Of a stretch of 64,000 bases of DNA, positions 36,511 through 47,326 are shown in pieces (position 1 is the first letter of the stretch; the number at the start of each line of letters is the position of its first letter). Both the position numbers and the translations under genes were made by a program. Origin of the DNA: Pseudomonas anuradhapurensis (lineage in GTDB: Bacteria > Pseudomonadota > Gammaproteobacteria > Pseudomonadales > Pseudomonadaceae); the NCBI RefSeq assembly GCF_014269225.2, contig NZ_CP077097.1, forward strand, positions 2,367,001-2,431,000, read 5' to 3'. Under the pieces are notes generated by a model. It ran no database searches. It was not told where the DNA came from and was given only the letters and a program-made list of their open reading frames with translations.

Positions 36511-37758
36511 TCAGTTTCCGGCAAGGGTAGGCAAGGAGGGGGATGGCGAAGCGTCGGGCTGGGTCTCGGGCAGGGCGACCAGCACCAGCACGAAGGCGGC
36601 GAGGGCAATCGCGGCCAAGGTCAGGAATGCCGCATCATAGCCAGCGGCCTGCAGCACCAGCCCGGCGATGCCCGGGCTGAGCGCGGCGCCCAGGCCGAAT
36701 ACCGCCGCCAGCGCACCGAGGCTGACATTGAAGCGCCCGGTGCCGTCGGTCAAGTCCTTGACCACGACAGGGAACAGCGCGCCGAAGATACCCGCGCCGA
36801 CACCGTCGAGCAGCTGCACACCGACCAGCCAGAACGGGTTGTCGGACACCACGTACAAGGCCCCGCGCAGGGGCAGGATGAGAAAGCCGGCCAGCAGGAA
36901 CGGCTTGCGCCCCCACTGCTCGGCCTTGGCCCCCACCAGCAGCGCCATGGGTACCATCACCAGCTGCGCCGCGACGATGCAGGCGGAGGTGAGCGGGGTG
37001 GCCAGGCGCAGGTCGACCTGCGACAGCTTCTGGCTCACCAGGGGCAGCATCGCCGCATTGGCCAGGTGGAACAACGCGCAGCACACCGCGAAAACCAGCA
37101 GGGTGCGGTTGTGCAGCAGCAGCTTGAACCCGGCAGGGTGGTCATCACCGCTTGGGCCATGGGCCAGGCCGCGCGCCAGCTGGTGGTCGATCGCTGCGGC
37201 GGGCACGCGCGCGACGGCGACGATGCTGGCCACGGTCATGACCGCCATGAGGTAGAACACCACCACCGGGCCGAACAGGTAGGCCAGGCCGCCGGCCAGC
37301 AGTGCCGAGCAGGCATTGCCGGCGTGGTTGAAGGTTTCGTTGCGCCCGACCCGCTGGGTGAACGCCTTGGGGCCGGTGATACCCAGCGAGATCGCGGCTA
37401 TCGCCGGGGCGAACACCGAGCCTGCCAGGGCACTGAGCGTCTGGGTCAAGGCCACCCAGGCGAACGACGAAATCAGCGGCAGCAACAGGCAACTGCCGGT
37501 TACCAGCAGGGCAGCGATCACCAGCACCGCGCGCTTGGCCGGGGTGCGGTCGATCAAGGCCCCGGCCGGCGTCTGCGCCAGCAGCGCGACGATGCCGGCC
37601 AGGCTCATCAGCAGGCCGATGTTGGCCGGCTGCCACTGGTGCACGGCGAGCAGGTAGATGGCCAGGTAAGGGCCGAGGCCGTCGCGTACGTCGGCAAGGA
37701 AGAAGTTCAGCCAGTCGAGGGCACGGTGATGGGAAGCGAGGGGCCTTGAATTTGCCAA
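36511..37758 (-). CDS. MFS transporter
   Basis: A 415-residue carrier with about 12 spans. The N-terminus, with LDWLNFFLADVRDGLGPYL, and QTPAGALIDRTPAKR (the MFS loop 2-3 motif) are clear. The reading opens with TTG at 37758; no ATG fits the frame upstream and no strong ribosome site is seen, so the exact start is uncertain. Its C-terminal tail is proline-rich. It is cotranscribed with the ArsB-like gene, and the pair may export a common toxicant (inference). Confidence 0.82.
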   Translation of the reverse strand: MANSRPLASHHRALDWLNFFLADVRDGLGPYLAIYLLAVHQWQPANIGLLMSLAGIVALLAQTPAGALIDRTPAKRAVLVIAALLVTGSCLLLPLISSFAWVALTQTLSALAGSVFAPAIAAISLGITGPKAFTQRVGRNETFNHAGNACSALLAGGLAYLFGPVVVFYLMAVMTVASIVAVARVPAAAIDHQLARGLAHGPSGDDHPAGFKLLLHNRTLLVFAVCCALFHLANAAMLPLVSQKLSQVDLRLATPLTSACIVAAQLVMVPMALLVGAKAEQWGRKPFLLAGFLILPLRGALYVVSDNPFWLVGVQLLDGVGAGIFGALFPVVVKDLTDGTGRFNVSLGALAAVFGLGAALSPGIAGLVLQAAGYDAAFLTLAAIALAAFVLVLVALPETQPDASPSPSLPTLAGN

Positions 37759-38137
37759 GGAGGTCGTCTCGTGAAAGCCATGGGGGAGCGCGAGCGGTAG
37801 CCGCGTGTGCCGGATTCAGCCGATAGGCAGGGGCGCTTCGCAATGGGGTAACGAAGCGGGTGAGCGACGGATGGCCGAGGGCAGTGGAACAACGAGGAGA
37901 ATGTCACGTTTCACGATAGAACTTGATGAAAATCCGATTTTCCGCGCTGGCGATCCTGCTGAGGGCCATGGCACATCGCCAATCCTGGCGTGGGCCAATC
38001 ATACCGTGGGGGGCGTTGAAATGCAGTAGCCACGCTCAGGCGCAAGATTCGCACCCGTCAACACCTTTGCGGGACGCGGGCCGGCGGCCGCTGTGCTATC
38101 ACTACCGGCATGCCTTTGGTCAGGGACCAGGAATTTC
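37759..38137. other. gene-free gap between divergent genes
   Basis: A 379-bp stretch between the MFS and MscS genes. Short readings on both strands lack ribosome sites and family likeness. It presumably holds both promoters; I see no clear operator, terminator or RNA. Confidence 0.5.
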
Positions 38138-39769
38138 ATGATGAAGCGCCTTTTCTGCCTGCTGTTGATCCTGTTGAGCGTGCGGCCCATGGTCGGCCAT
38201 GGCGACCAGGCAACAGGCAGTGCCACCGATGGCATACCCGCCGAACCCGCCCAGTTGACCATCGCCAACCGCAGCATCTTCACCTTCCACGCCACCTTGC
38301 TTGGGGAAACGCCAGCTGCGCGGGTACAGCGGGCTACCGCGGTGATCGACGAAGCCTTGCGCGGCACGGATGAGCTCAAGGTCACTGTCGACCCCATCCT
38401 CAATAGCCATCTGGTGCTGTTGGGCGGGCGACGCGCCTTCATCATTGCTCCGCGTGACCTGGGCCCGGATGACGGCGATACCCGCGCAGCGGCCGAGCAG
38501 GCTGCCACGATGCTGCGCCAGGTGGTCGAGGAGACCGGCCAGGCGCGCAGCCTGCACTTCCTGTTGAAGGCGGCCGGCTATTCGACGCTGGCGACGCTGA
38601 TCTACCTGGCCTTGTTGAAAGCGACCAACCTGGCACGGCGCAAACTGCAAGGCCTGTTGCCGCAGCTGATGCGCGAGCGTGCCCGGCAGATCCGCTTCGG
38701 GCAGATGCCGCTGTTCGACATGCAACTGGTCTACGGCTTGATCGAGCGCCTGCTGCGGCTGTTGCACTGGGCCGTGGTGTTGCTGCTGAGTTACCAGTGG
38801 TTGAGCTTCGTACTGTCGCAATTCCCCTACACCCGGCCATGGGGTGAAAGCCTCAACGTCTACCTGCTCGACCTGTTGCGTTACCTGCTGCAAGGCATCA
38901 TGGACGCGATCCCGGGTATCGCCGTGGCGATCATGATCTTTTTCGTCGCCCGCGGGATCAGCGGCTTCAGTCGGCGCCTGCTACAGCGCATGGCCCGGCC
39001 GGGAAACCTCAAGTGGCTGACCGAAGAAACCCTGCAACCGACCACCCGCCTGACCTCGCTGGCCATCTGGCTGTTCGCTCTGGTCATGGCCTACCCGTAC
39101 CTGCCGGGCTCCGGTACCGACGCCTTCAAGGGGCTGTCGGTGCTGCTCGGGCTGATGATCTCGCTCGGCGCTTCGAGCATAGTGGGGCAGGCGGCAGCGG
39201 GCCTGATCCTCACCTATTCCCGCACCTTGAAGGCCGGCGAGTATGTGCGGGTCGGTGACCACGAAGGCACGGTGAGCGAAGTCGGCATGTTCAACACCAC
39301 CATCCGCACCGGCCTGGGCGAGGTGCTGACCTTGCCCAACTCGATGATCACCGGCTCTGTGACGCGCAACTTTTCACGTGTGGTGCAAGGGCAGGGGTAC
39401 ATCGTCGATACCGTGGTGACCATCGGTTATGACACGCCCTGGCGCCAGGTCGAAGCGATGCTGGTGGAAGCTGCCAGGCGTACCGACGGCGTACTGGAAA
39501 AACCCAGGCCGCAAGTGTTCCAGACCGGCCTGTCGGATTTCTACCCCGAATACCGCCTGGTAGCCCAGGCGGTGCCGAGTGAACCCAGGCCCCGGGCAGA
39601 ACTGCTGAGCCTGCTGCACGCCAACATCCAGGATGTGTTCAACGAGTACGGGGTGCAGATCATGTCGCCGCACTACCTGGGCGACCCCGCGCATGAGAAA
39701 TGGGTGCCGCCAGAGCGCTGGTATGCCGCGCCGGCACGGGCACCCGGTGGCGATCGGCAAGGGGAATAG
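38138..39769 (+). CDS. MscS-family mechanosensitive channel
   Basis: A 543-residue protein. A signal peptide (about 1-23) leads to a periplasmic domain, then four or five membrane spans between about 150 and 370. The pore helix and beta domain read LGLMISLGASSIVGQAAAG and LTYSRTLKAGEYVRVGDHEG, the MscS signature, followed by LPNSMITGSVTRNFS. It opens under membrane tension to release solutes on osmotic downshock. AGGAA lies five bases ahead of the ATG. It is monocistronic here. Confidence 0.9.
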   Translation: MMKRLFCLLLILLSVRPMVGHGDQATGSATDGIPAEPAQLTIANRSIFTFHATLLGETPAARVQRATAVIDEALRGTDELKVTVDPILNSHLVLLGGRRAFIIAPRDLGPDDGDTRAAAEQAATMLRQVVEETGQARSLHFLLKAAGYSTLATLIYLALLKATNLARRKLQGLLPQLMRERARQIRFGQMPLFDMQLVYGLIERLLRLLHWAVVLLLSYQWLSFVLSQFPYTRPWGESLNVYLLDLLRYLLQGIMDAIPGIAVAIMIFFVARGISGFSRRLLQRMARPGNLKWLTEETLQPTTRLTSLAIWLFALVMAYPYLPGSGTDAFKGLSVLLGLMISLGASSIVGQAAAGLILTYSRTLKAGEYVRVGDHEGTVSEVGMFNTTIRTGLGEVLTLPNSMITGSVTRNFSRVVQGQGYIVDTVVTIGYDTPWRQVEAMLVEAARRTDGVLEKPRPQVFQTGLSDFYPEYRLVAQAVPSEPRPRAELLSLLHANIQDVFNEYGVQIMSPHYLGDPAHEKWVPPERWYAAPARAPGGDRQGE

Positions 39770-40939
<1,170 letters not shown>

Positions 40940-40945
40940 GGCAGT

Positions 40946-40973
40946 AGCCGGCCCTGCGCGAGTGGGGCCGGCT
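40946..40973 (+). terminator. intercistronic hairpin between dctP and dctQ
   Basis: AGCCGGCCC (40946-40954) pairs perfectly with GGGCCGGCT (40965-40973) around a 10-base loop, with no long T-run. It likely stabilises the dctP message or partly stops transcription, so that the binding protein is made in excess over the membrane subunits. Confidence 0.6.
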
Positions 40974-40992
40974 TCGCTCTGGAGATCGCGCC

Positions 40993-41625
40993 ATGCACGC
41001 CCTCAGACGTATCTGGGAACATTTCGAGGAAGGTTTCATCGTCTTTCTCCTGGCCGCCATGACCCTGGTGACCTTCGTCTACGTGATCCTCAACAACCTC
41101 TACACCCTGTTCTACAGCGTGGCTGAGCATTGGCCAGGGGCAGCCGACCTGTTCAACGCCGTTGGCGACCAAGTGATGGACGCCGCCCAGGCCATGACCT
41201 GGAGCAATGCGCTGACCAAGGCTTTGTTTGCCTGGTTGATATTCTTCGGCCTGGCCTATGGCGTGCGCACCGCCGGCCATATTGGCGTCGATGCGCTGGT
41301 CAAGCGGGCCAGCAAGCCGGTACAACGCATTATCGGTGTAGTAGCCTGCGCCAGCTGCATGGTTTATGCCGGGCTGCTGAGCGTCGCCAGCTTCGAGTGG
41401 ATCGAGACCTTGCTGACCGCCAGCATCGGCGCCGAAGACCTTGGTCATATTGGCATCATGCAGTGGCACATCGGCCTGATCGTGCCGCTGGGCTTCACCC
41501 TGGTATTCATCCGCTTCGGCGAAATCATGGTGCGCATCCTCATGGGCCGCCAGGTGGGGCTGGGCCTTGCGGATGAAGCCGCCGAGGCCATGAAGCTGAC
41601 CGAGCACGAGGAAGATAAACCATGA
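40993..41625 (+). CDS. dctQ: TRAP transporter small membrane subunit DctQ
   Basis: A 210-residue protein with four hydrophobic segments, at about 15-38, 75-95, 110-135 and 155-178. EEGFIVFLLAAMTLVTFVYV at the start and the final membrane segment match DctQ. It sits between DctP and DctM and its stop overlaps the dctM start by four bases (ATGA). It is longer than average because of the loop between spans 1 and 2, as in the Pseudomonas DctQ. Confidence 0.88.
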   Translation: MHALRRIWEHFEEGFIVFLLAAMTLVTFVYVILNNLYTLFYSVAEHWPGAADLFNAVGDQVMDAAQAMTWSNALTKALFAWLIFFGLAYGVRTAGHIGVDALVKRASKPVQRIIGVVACASCMVYAGLLSVASFEWIETLLTASIGAEDLGHIGIMQWHIGLIVPLGFTLVFIRFGEIMVRILMGRQVGLGLADEAAEAMKLTEHEEDKP

Positions 41626-42902
41626 CCGTCCTGTTCTTGTTCACGGCCTTGTTCGTGCTGATGTTCATCGGCGTGCCGATCGCCATTTCCCTGGGGTTGG
41701 CGGGCTCACTGGCGATCATGTTGTTCAGCCAGGACTCGGTGCGCTCGCTGGCGATCAAACTGTTCGAAACCTCCGAGCACTACACCTTGCTGGCCATTCC
41801 GTTCTTCCTGCTGGCCGGAGCATTCATGACCACCGGTGGTGTAGCCCGCCGCCTGATCGACTTCGCCAACGCCTGCATCGGCCATGTGCGCGGTGGCCTG
41901 GCCATCGCGGCGGTGCTGGCCTGCGTCCTGTTCGCCGCGCTTTCCGGTTCCAGCCCGGCGACGGTCGCCGCCGTCGGTTCGATCGCCATCGCCGGTATGG
42001 TGCGCTCGGGTTATCCAACCGCTTTCGGCGCAGGCATCATCTGCAACGCAGGCACTCTGGGCATCCTGATTCCACCCTCGATCGTGATGGTGGTATACGC
42101 CGCCGCTACCGAGACTTCGGTCGGCAAGTTGTTCATGGCAGGGGTGGTGCCGGGGTTGATGCTCGGGCTGATCCTGATGATTGTCATCTACATCGTGGCG
42201 GTGAAACGCAACCTGCCGGCGTTGCCCCGGGCTACGTTCAGCGAGTGGCTGAGCGCGGCGCGCAATGCAATCTGGGGGCTGCTGCTGATCCTGATCATTC
42301 TCGGTGGCATCTACAGCGGAATGTTCACCCCAACCGAGGCGGCTGCGGTCGCGGCGGTGTATTCGGCCTTCATCGCGCTGTTCGTGTACCGCGACATGTC
42401 CTGGCGCGAAGCACCGAAGGTACTGCTGGAGTCCGCCCGGCTGAGCATCATGCTGATGTTCATCATCGCCAACGCCATGCTTTTCGCCCATGTGCTGACC
42501 ACCGAACAATTACCGCAGCAGATTACCGCCTGGGTCATCGAGGCCGGGCTTACCCCCGTGACCTTCCTGCTGGTGGTCAACGTGGTGCTGCTGGTGGCTG
42601 GCGCGTTCATGGAGCCATCGGCGATCATCCTGATCCTGGCGCCGATCCTGTTCCCGATCGCCACGCGACTGGGCATCGATCCGGTGCACCTTGGCATCAT
42701 CATGGTGATCAACCTGGAAATCGGCCTGATTACCCCCCCGGTTGGGCTCAACCTGTTCGTCACCTCTGCCGTGACCGGCATGCCACTGGTGGACACCGTG
42801 CGTGCAGCAATGCCCTGGTTGCTGATCCTGCTGTTGTTCCTGATCCTGTTGACTTACGTGCCTTGGATCGCGCTGGTGTTGCCTGAGATGTTGGGCATGT
42901 GA
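41622..42902 (+). CDS. dctM: TRAP transporter large membrane subunit DctM
   Basis: A 426-residue protein with about 12 membrane spans. FALSGSSPATVAAVGSIA-type sequence near residue 105-125 and ITPPVGLNLFV near 370 are DctM landmarks. It is the sodium-driven permease part of the C4-dicarboxylate TRAP system and works with DctQ as one complex. Its ATG overlaps the dctQ stop. Confidence 0.92.
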   Translation: MTVLFLFTALFVLMFIGVPIAISLGLAGSLAIMLFSQDSVRSLAIKLFETSEHYTLLAIPFFLLAGAFMTTGGVARRLIDFANACIGHVRGGLAIAAVLACVLFAALSGSSPATVAAVGSIAIAGMVRSGYPTAFGAGIICNAGTLGILIPPSIVMVVYAAATETSVGKLFMAGVVPGLMLGLILMIVIYIVAVKRNLPALPRATFSEWLSAARNAIWGLLLILIILGGIYSGMFTPTEAAAVAAVYSAFIALFVYRDMSWREAPKVLLESARLSIMLMFIIANAMLFAHVLTTEQLPQQITAWVIEAGLTPVTFLLVVNVVLLVAGAFMEPSAIILILAPILFPIATRLGIDPVHLGIIMVINLEIGLITPPVGLNLFVTSAVTGMPLVDTVRAAMPWLLILLLFLILLTYVPWIALVLPEMLGM

Positions 42903-42999
42903 ACCCACAGTGATAGCGGCTTTGTATTGCCGGAAGCCGTCATGGACGGGTGTCCGAACACGGTTGACCGAAACGCCATGGGCAGGATATGTGGTGGCC

Positions 43000-43030
43000 C
43001 GCCTGACACAGTGGGTAGCTGTGTCAGGCG
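43000..43030. repeat. 12-bp perfect inverted repeat between dctM and nhaA
   Basis: CGCCTGACACAG (43000-43011) and CTGTGTCAGGCG (43019-43030) are perfect inverted copies around a 7-base loop, lying between convergent stops. It has no T-run; it could act as a bidirectional transcription stop or a protein site. Confidence 0.55.
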
Positions 43031-43075
43031 TGGCGATCCGCTTGCCCAATTGCAGTGGATCGCCAGTTGATACTG

Positions 43076-44437
43076 CTAGACGGTCGAACCGGCTTTGCTC
43101 ACGGTAGGTGCCCTGCGCAGGTTATACGCCCCCCAGGCCAGGCCTAACAGTGCCGCCAGCACCGAGGCGGAAAGCACGCCAAGTTTGGCCGCCGCCAGCG
43201 CGCCTGGCTCGGCGAAGGCAAGATTGGCAATGAAGATCGACATGGTAAAACCGATGCCGGCCAGCAACCCGATCAAGAAAATGCTGCGCCAGCCTACCTC
43301 GGCGGGAAGCGCGCACCAGCCCAAGCGCACCATCAGCCAACTGACGCCGACGATGCCCAAGGGTTTGCCAGCTACCAGGGCGACAGTGACGGCGATCATT
43401 ACCCATTGCGGGGCCTCGGCAGACAGATCGACACCTGATAGATTTACCCCGGCGTTGGCCAAGGCAAACACTGGCATGATGCCGAAAGCTACCCAGGGAT
43501 GCAGGGTACCTTGCATGCGCACCACCGGCGGCACCAGTTCACGCTGGGCCAAGCGCAGCCGTTTCAACGGGTCCATGAGGTCGCTGGCATCCCGCTCTGG
43601 CGCCCTGGCGCGTCCCAGCAGTTCTCCGGTAAAGCGGGTAACTGCATCCAGCGGGCGCTCGCGCATCGGCATTGCGGCTACAGGCGTCATCAGGCCCAAC
43701 ACAACGCCGGCGAGGGTCGGGTGGGCTCCGGTCAACAAGACACCCAGCCAAGTGATTGCGCCAGGAATGATATAGGCGTAGGCGGCACCCACACCGATCT
43801 TCTGAAGCCCGATCACCATCAGCAGGCCGATCACTGCAACGCCGAAACCGCTGTAATCCAGGCCACCTGAATAGAAGAACGCGATGATCAGCACTGCGAT
43901 GATGTCATCGATGATCGCCAGGGCCAGCAGGAACACGCGGACGTTGGACGGGATCGACTTGCCGAGCAGCGCCAGAACCCCTACCGCAAAGGCGATATCC
44001 GTAGCCGTCGGGACGGCCCAACCTTGTTGTTCTGCCGATGCGTGGCCAAAACCCAGATAGAGGAGGGCGGGCACGGCGACACCGCCGACGGCGGCTGCCA
44101 TGGGTAGCGTGGCTTGACGCAGGCTGGACAGTGCGCCCTCGTGGATTTCGCGACGGATTTCCATGCCGACGACCAGGAAAAAGATGGTCATCAAGCCATC
44201 GTTGATCCAGAAATGCAGGGACTGTGAATAGACCAGCGAGCCAACACCGATCGTCAACGGCGTGTGCCAAAGGCTGTCGTAGCTGTCGGCAGCTGGAGAG
44301 TTCGCCCAGATCAGTGCCGCCACAGCGGCAAGCAGTAGGACAATGCCGCTGACTGCTTCAATGTGTACGAAGCGTTCAAGGTTGGCGAAGGCACGCTCGG
44401 CCAGTTGCTGGGCGCGAGGCAATTCCTTTTTTTGCAT
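43076..44437 (-). CDS. nhaA: Na+/H+ antiporter NhaA
   Basis: A 453-residue protein of the NhaA family. [18 protein letters not shown] and [24 protein letters not shown] sequence carry the paired Asp residues of the ion site, and [19 protein letters not shown] is the typical last-third segment. A loop of about 40 residues near 265-310 ([17 protein letters not shown]) makes it longer than E. coli NhaA. The start at 44437 has GGGAG some way upstream. It exports sodium in exchange for protons, in alkaline or salty conditions. Confidence 0.92.
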   Translation of the reverse strand: MQKKELPRAQQLAERAFANLERFVHIEAVSGIVLLLAAVAALIWANSPAADSYDSLWHTPLTIGVGSLVYSQSLHFWINDGLMTIFFLVVGMEIRREIHEGALSSLRQATLPMAAAVGGVAVPALLYLGFGHASAEQQGWAVPTATDIAFAVGVLALLGKSIPSNVRVFLLALAIIDDIIAVLIIAFFYSGGLDYSGFGVAVIGLLMVIGLQKIGVGAAYAYIIPGAITWLGVLLTGAHPTLAGVVLGLMTPVAAMPMRERPLDAVTRFTGELLGRARAPERDASDLMDPLKRLRLAQRELVPPVVRMQGTLHPWVAFGIMPVFALANAGVNLSGVDLSAEAPQWVMIAVTVALVAGKPLGIVGVSWLMVRLGWCALPAEVGWRSIFLIGLLAGIGFTMSIFIANLAFAEPGALAAAKLGVLSASVLAALLGLAWGAYNLRRAPTVSKAGSTV

Positions 44438-44665
44438 AGGCGCAAGTACTCCCGCATGGCGGCCCGACCTGCGCTGTTCTTTAACCTGCCTCTCTGCACC
44501 GTGCAGTTGGCACCCATCCGGTAGTCTACCGAACAAACACCGTCAGATGAACGAAAAGTGCCAAACCTGATGTTTCGCAGAGCAGCGTGAACACACGGTG
44601 GGCGTCGGCTTCGACGATGGCTGTGGCGCCGGGCATCGTGGTCAAGGTTCGTTTCCGGTGCGCGC

Positions 44666-45580
44666 TTAAAGACTGTCCGGATCGCCGAAGAACATCTGTA
44701 TCCGCGAGCGCAACCAGCGCTCCGCCGGGTCGTTGTCCTGGGCCCCGCGCCAGGCCATGTGCAGTTCGAAACTGCGCACCTCAAGTGGCAAGTCCTCCGC
44801 CCGCAGCCCACCCGCTGCGGTCAGCGCATCAGCCGTGTAGTCCGGCACCGTGGCCACGATATCCGTGCCCGCCAGCAAACTCCCCAGGCCGTTGAATTGC
44901 GGCACCGCCAGCACCACATGGCGCTTGCGGCCAATTTCTTCCAGGGCTTCGTCGATGAACCCCGACAGGTCACCGGCGAACGACACCAGCGCGTGCGGCC
45001 GAGCACAGAAGTCGTCCAGGGTAATGGCGCCGGGGACGCTGTCGGCGCGCAACAGCTTGGGCATGCTGCGGCGCAGCACCTTGCGCTTGGCGTTGGCGGG
45101 CAGCTCGCTGGTGTAGCTGACCCCCACCGAGATCTCGCCCGAAGCCAGCAGCGTCGGCATCAGCAGGTAGTTGACCCGGCGCACCACCAGCACGATGCCC
45201 GGTGCTTCGGCACGGATACGCTTGAGCAACTGCGGCAGCAGGGCGAACTCGGCGTCGTCCGACAGGCCGATGCGGAACACCGCATTGCTGGTGGCCGGGT
45301 CGAATTCGGCTGCGCGGCTGACGGCGGTGGAAATCGAGTCCAGCGCGGGAGACAGCAGGGCGAAGATCTCGTGCGCCCGGGCCGAGGGCTCCATGCTACG
45401 GCCGGTACGCACGAACAGCGGGTCGTCGAACAGGTTGCGCAGGCGTGACAGGGCCGCGCTGATGGCGGGCTGGCCGAGGAACAGTTTTTCCGCGGCACGG
45501 GTCACGCTGCGCTCGTGCATCAGCGTTTCGAACACAATCAGCAGGTTGAGGTCTACGCGACGCAGGTCGTTTCGATTCAT
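44666..45580 (-). CDS. mexT: LysR-family regulator MexT homologue
   Basis: A 304-residue LysR protein. The N-terminal helix-turn-helix block (RVDLNLLIVFETLMHERS, then AAEKLFLGQPAISAALSRL) and the co-inducer domain follow P. aeruginosa MexT almost position for position as I remember it. MexT activates the MexEF-OprN efflux pump and responds to electrophilic or nitrosative stress. Here it is divergent from a MexS-like gene, the same pairing as in P. aeruginosa, but no mexEF-oprN follows. The 206-bp gap between the pair should hold its operator. Confidence 0.85.
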   Translation of the reverse strand: MNRNDLRRVDLNLLIVFETLMHERSVTRAAEKLFLGQPAISAALSRLRNLFDDPLFVRTGRSMEPSARAHEIFALLSPALDSISTAVSRAAEFDPATSNAVFRIGLSDDAEFALLPQLLKRIRAEAPGIVLVVRRVNYLLMPTLLASGEISVGVSYTSELPANAKRKVLRRSMPKLLRADSVPGAITLDDFCARPHALVSFAGDLSGFIDEALEEIGRKRHVVLAVPQFNGLGSLLAGTDIVATVPDYTADALTAAGGLRAEDLPLEVRSFELHMAWRGAQDNDPAERWLRSRIQMFFGDPDSL

Positions 45581-45786
45581 CGGGGCGCTTCGCCTGAAAG
45601 GGGGCAGGGGTGAATCTTAAGGCCAAAGGCTGGTACCCTGCACGGGTTTACGGGGGCCAATCGCAAGGAAAGTCAGGTGCCCAATCGATGACAAGCATGT
45701 CGACTATTAATGACCACTGATGGTCTAACCGGTAAAGCCCGGATAGAGTTCGTGGTAATTAGAGGTTCACAATGGCGAGGTATGCG

Positions 45787-46809
45787 ATGTCCCGCATGAT
45801 CCGTTTCCACAAGTTCGGCGCTGCCGATGTGCTCCGCTGCGAGGAGCAGGCCGAACCGTCACCCGCTGCCGACGAGGTGCAGATCCGCGTCGAAGCGATT
45901 GGCGTCAGTTGGTATGACGTGCTCTGGCGGCAGAACCTGGCACCGTCCCAGGCACGCCTGCCGGCGGGGATCGGCCATGAGATGGCCGGGGTGGTGACGG
46001 CGGTCGGCGAAGGCGTCGAAGACATCGCGGTAGGCGACCGGGTGGCCAGTTTCCCGGCGACCAGTGCCAACGACCACCCGGTGTATGGCGATGTCATCGT
46101 CCTGCCACGCACTGCCATTACCCGCTACCCGGATGTACTCACGCCGATCGAGGCCAGCGTGCACTACACGCCGCTGCTGATCGCCTATTTCGCCTACGTC
46201 GACCTGGCCCGGGCCAAAGCCGGGCAGACCGCGCTGGTCACCGATGCCAGCCATTGCGCGGGCCCGGCCTTCGTGCAACTGGGCAAGGCCCTGGGCTTGA
46301 AAGTGTTTGCCGCTACCAAGGAAGCGGAACAGCGTGAGTACCTGCTGGGCCTGGGCGCCGATAAGGTGATCGTCACCGAAGAACAGGATTTGCTGCTGCA
46401 GGTTGGCAAGTACACCGACGGCCGTGGCGTGGACATGGTCCTCGACGGCATGGGCGGGCCGCAGATGTCATTGCTGGGCGATGTTCTGGCTCCGCGTGGA
46501 AGCCTGGTGCTGTATGGCCTGCAAGGCGGCAACCAGACGCCGTTCCCGGCCTGTGCGGCGTTCCAGAAGAACATCCAGTTCTATGTGCATTGCATCGGTA
46601 ACTTCACCGGCAAGCCGGAGCTGGGTATCAGCCAGGACCAGGTCGCGCTGCAGCGCGCCCTGCGCGATATCAACCAGTTCACTGCCGACCAGTTGCTGAC
46701 ACCGCAGATTATCAAGGTGTACCCCTTCGAGCAGGTGGTGGAGGCGCACCGCTACATGGACCAGTGCCCGTGCGGTGGGCGTGTGGTGTTGAATATGGGG
46801 CGCCACTGA
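45787..46809 (+). CDS. mexS: MexS-like quinone oxidoreductase
   Basis: A 340-residue zinc-alcohol-dehydrogenase-superfamily protein. GIGHEMAGVVTAVGEGV is the GHE segment, and the cofactor domain near residues 145-260 lacks the structural-zinc cysteines, pointing to a quinone-oxidoreductase type that uses NADPH. In P. aeruginosa MexS lowers the level of a toxic metabolite that would activate MexT. The start at 45787 has GCGAGG at 45775-45780; an ATG at 45772 is possible. A strong terminator follows. Confidence 0.83.
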   Translation: MSRMIRFHKFGAADVLRCEEQAEPSPAADEVQIRVEAIGVSWYDVLWRQNLAPSQARLPAGIGHEMAGVVTAVGEGVEDIAVGDRVASFPATSANDHPVYGDVIVLPRTAITRYPDVLTPIEASVHYTPLLIAYFAYVDLARAKAGQTALVTDASHCAGPAFVQLGKALGLKVFAATKEAEQREYLLGLGADKVIVTEEQDLLLQVGKYTDGRGVDMVLDGMGGPQMSLLGDVLAPRGSLVLYGLQGGNQTPFPACAAFQKNIQFYVHCIGNFTGKPELGISQDQVALQRALRDINQFTADQLLTPQIIKVYPFEQVVEAHRYMDQCPCGGRVVLNMGRH

Positions 46810-46833
46810 CACTGACGGTTGTTCGATGGTCGG

Positions 46834-46863
46834 AAAACCCGGGGCTGCCCCCGGGTTTTTTTG
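46834..46863 (+). terminator. rho-independent terminator after mexS
   Basis: AACCCGGGG and CCCCGGGTT form a GC-rich stem around a short loop, followed by a run of T. It is the clearest terminator in the window. Confidence 0.9.
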
Positions 46864-47326
46864 TGCCTCGAAAAATGCCTGATAGGTAAAAACCAGAAGT
46901 TACTTACAATACTGCGCGAATCGGACTACATGTCTGCGGCGGTTTTCCTGCTCTATCGAAATATTTCGGCATGTTTTTCGCCTTGTATTGTATTTACACC
47001 GCAGTCAATGTGATTTTTCATTTTTTCTGAATGGTTTTTATACGCTGATCTGTATCTTCCATTCGCTTTGCATCGCTCGATAATGGCCCAATGATAGTTT
47101 GCGCAAGGAATGTGGGATGAGCAGGGCTATGCACAAGCCAGGGCGGTGTTTGCCAGCGCCGCGCAGTCGCAGGGCTGCATTTTTCTCGATGGCCTGGCGA
47201 CAGCGAATAGTTACGTCATTACTTCCTTTCGTTTGTAGGAAATATCTTCGGGAAAGGTCGAGACATGTGTTCGAGCAGGGTGTTGTTCGGCATGCATCGG
47301 CTGTTTGAAGTTGATGAGGTGACTCC
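46864..47326. other. AT-rich gene-poor gap
   Basis: 463 bp of markedly lower GC than its surroundings, with many T-runs between about 46940 and 47060. A 69-codon reading at 47099-47308 has no good start or family likeness. The region probably holds the promoter of the next gene; its base composition suggests transfer or a silencer-bound (MvaT-like) leader. Confidence 0.5.

Noticed and set aside
36361..37749. 462-codon plus-strand frame over the MFS gene
   Set aside because: Gln/Gly/Arg-rich shadow; the MFS motifs are on the minus strand.
47099..47308. 69-codon frame in the AT-rich gap
   Set aside because: No ribosome site of note and no recognisable sequence; more likely non-coding leader.
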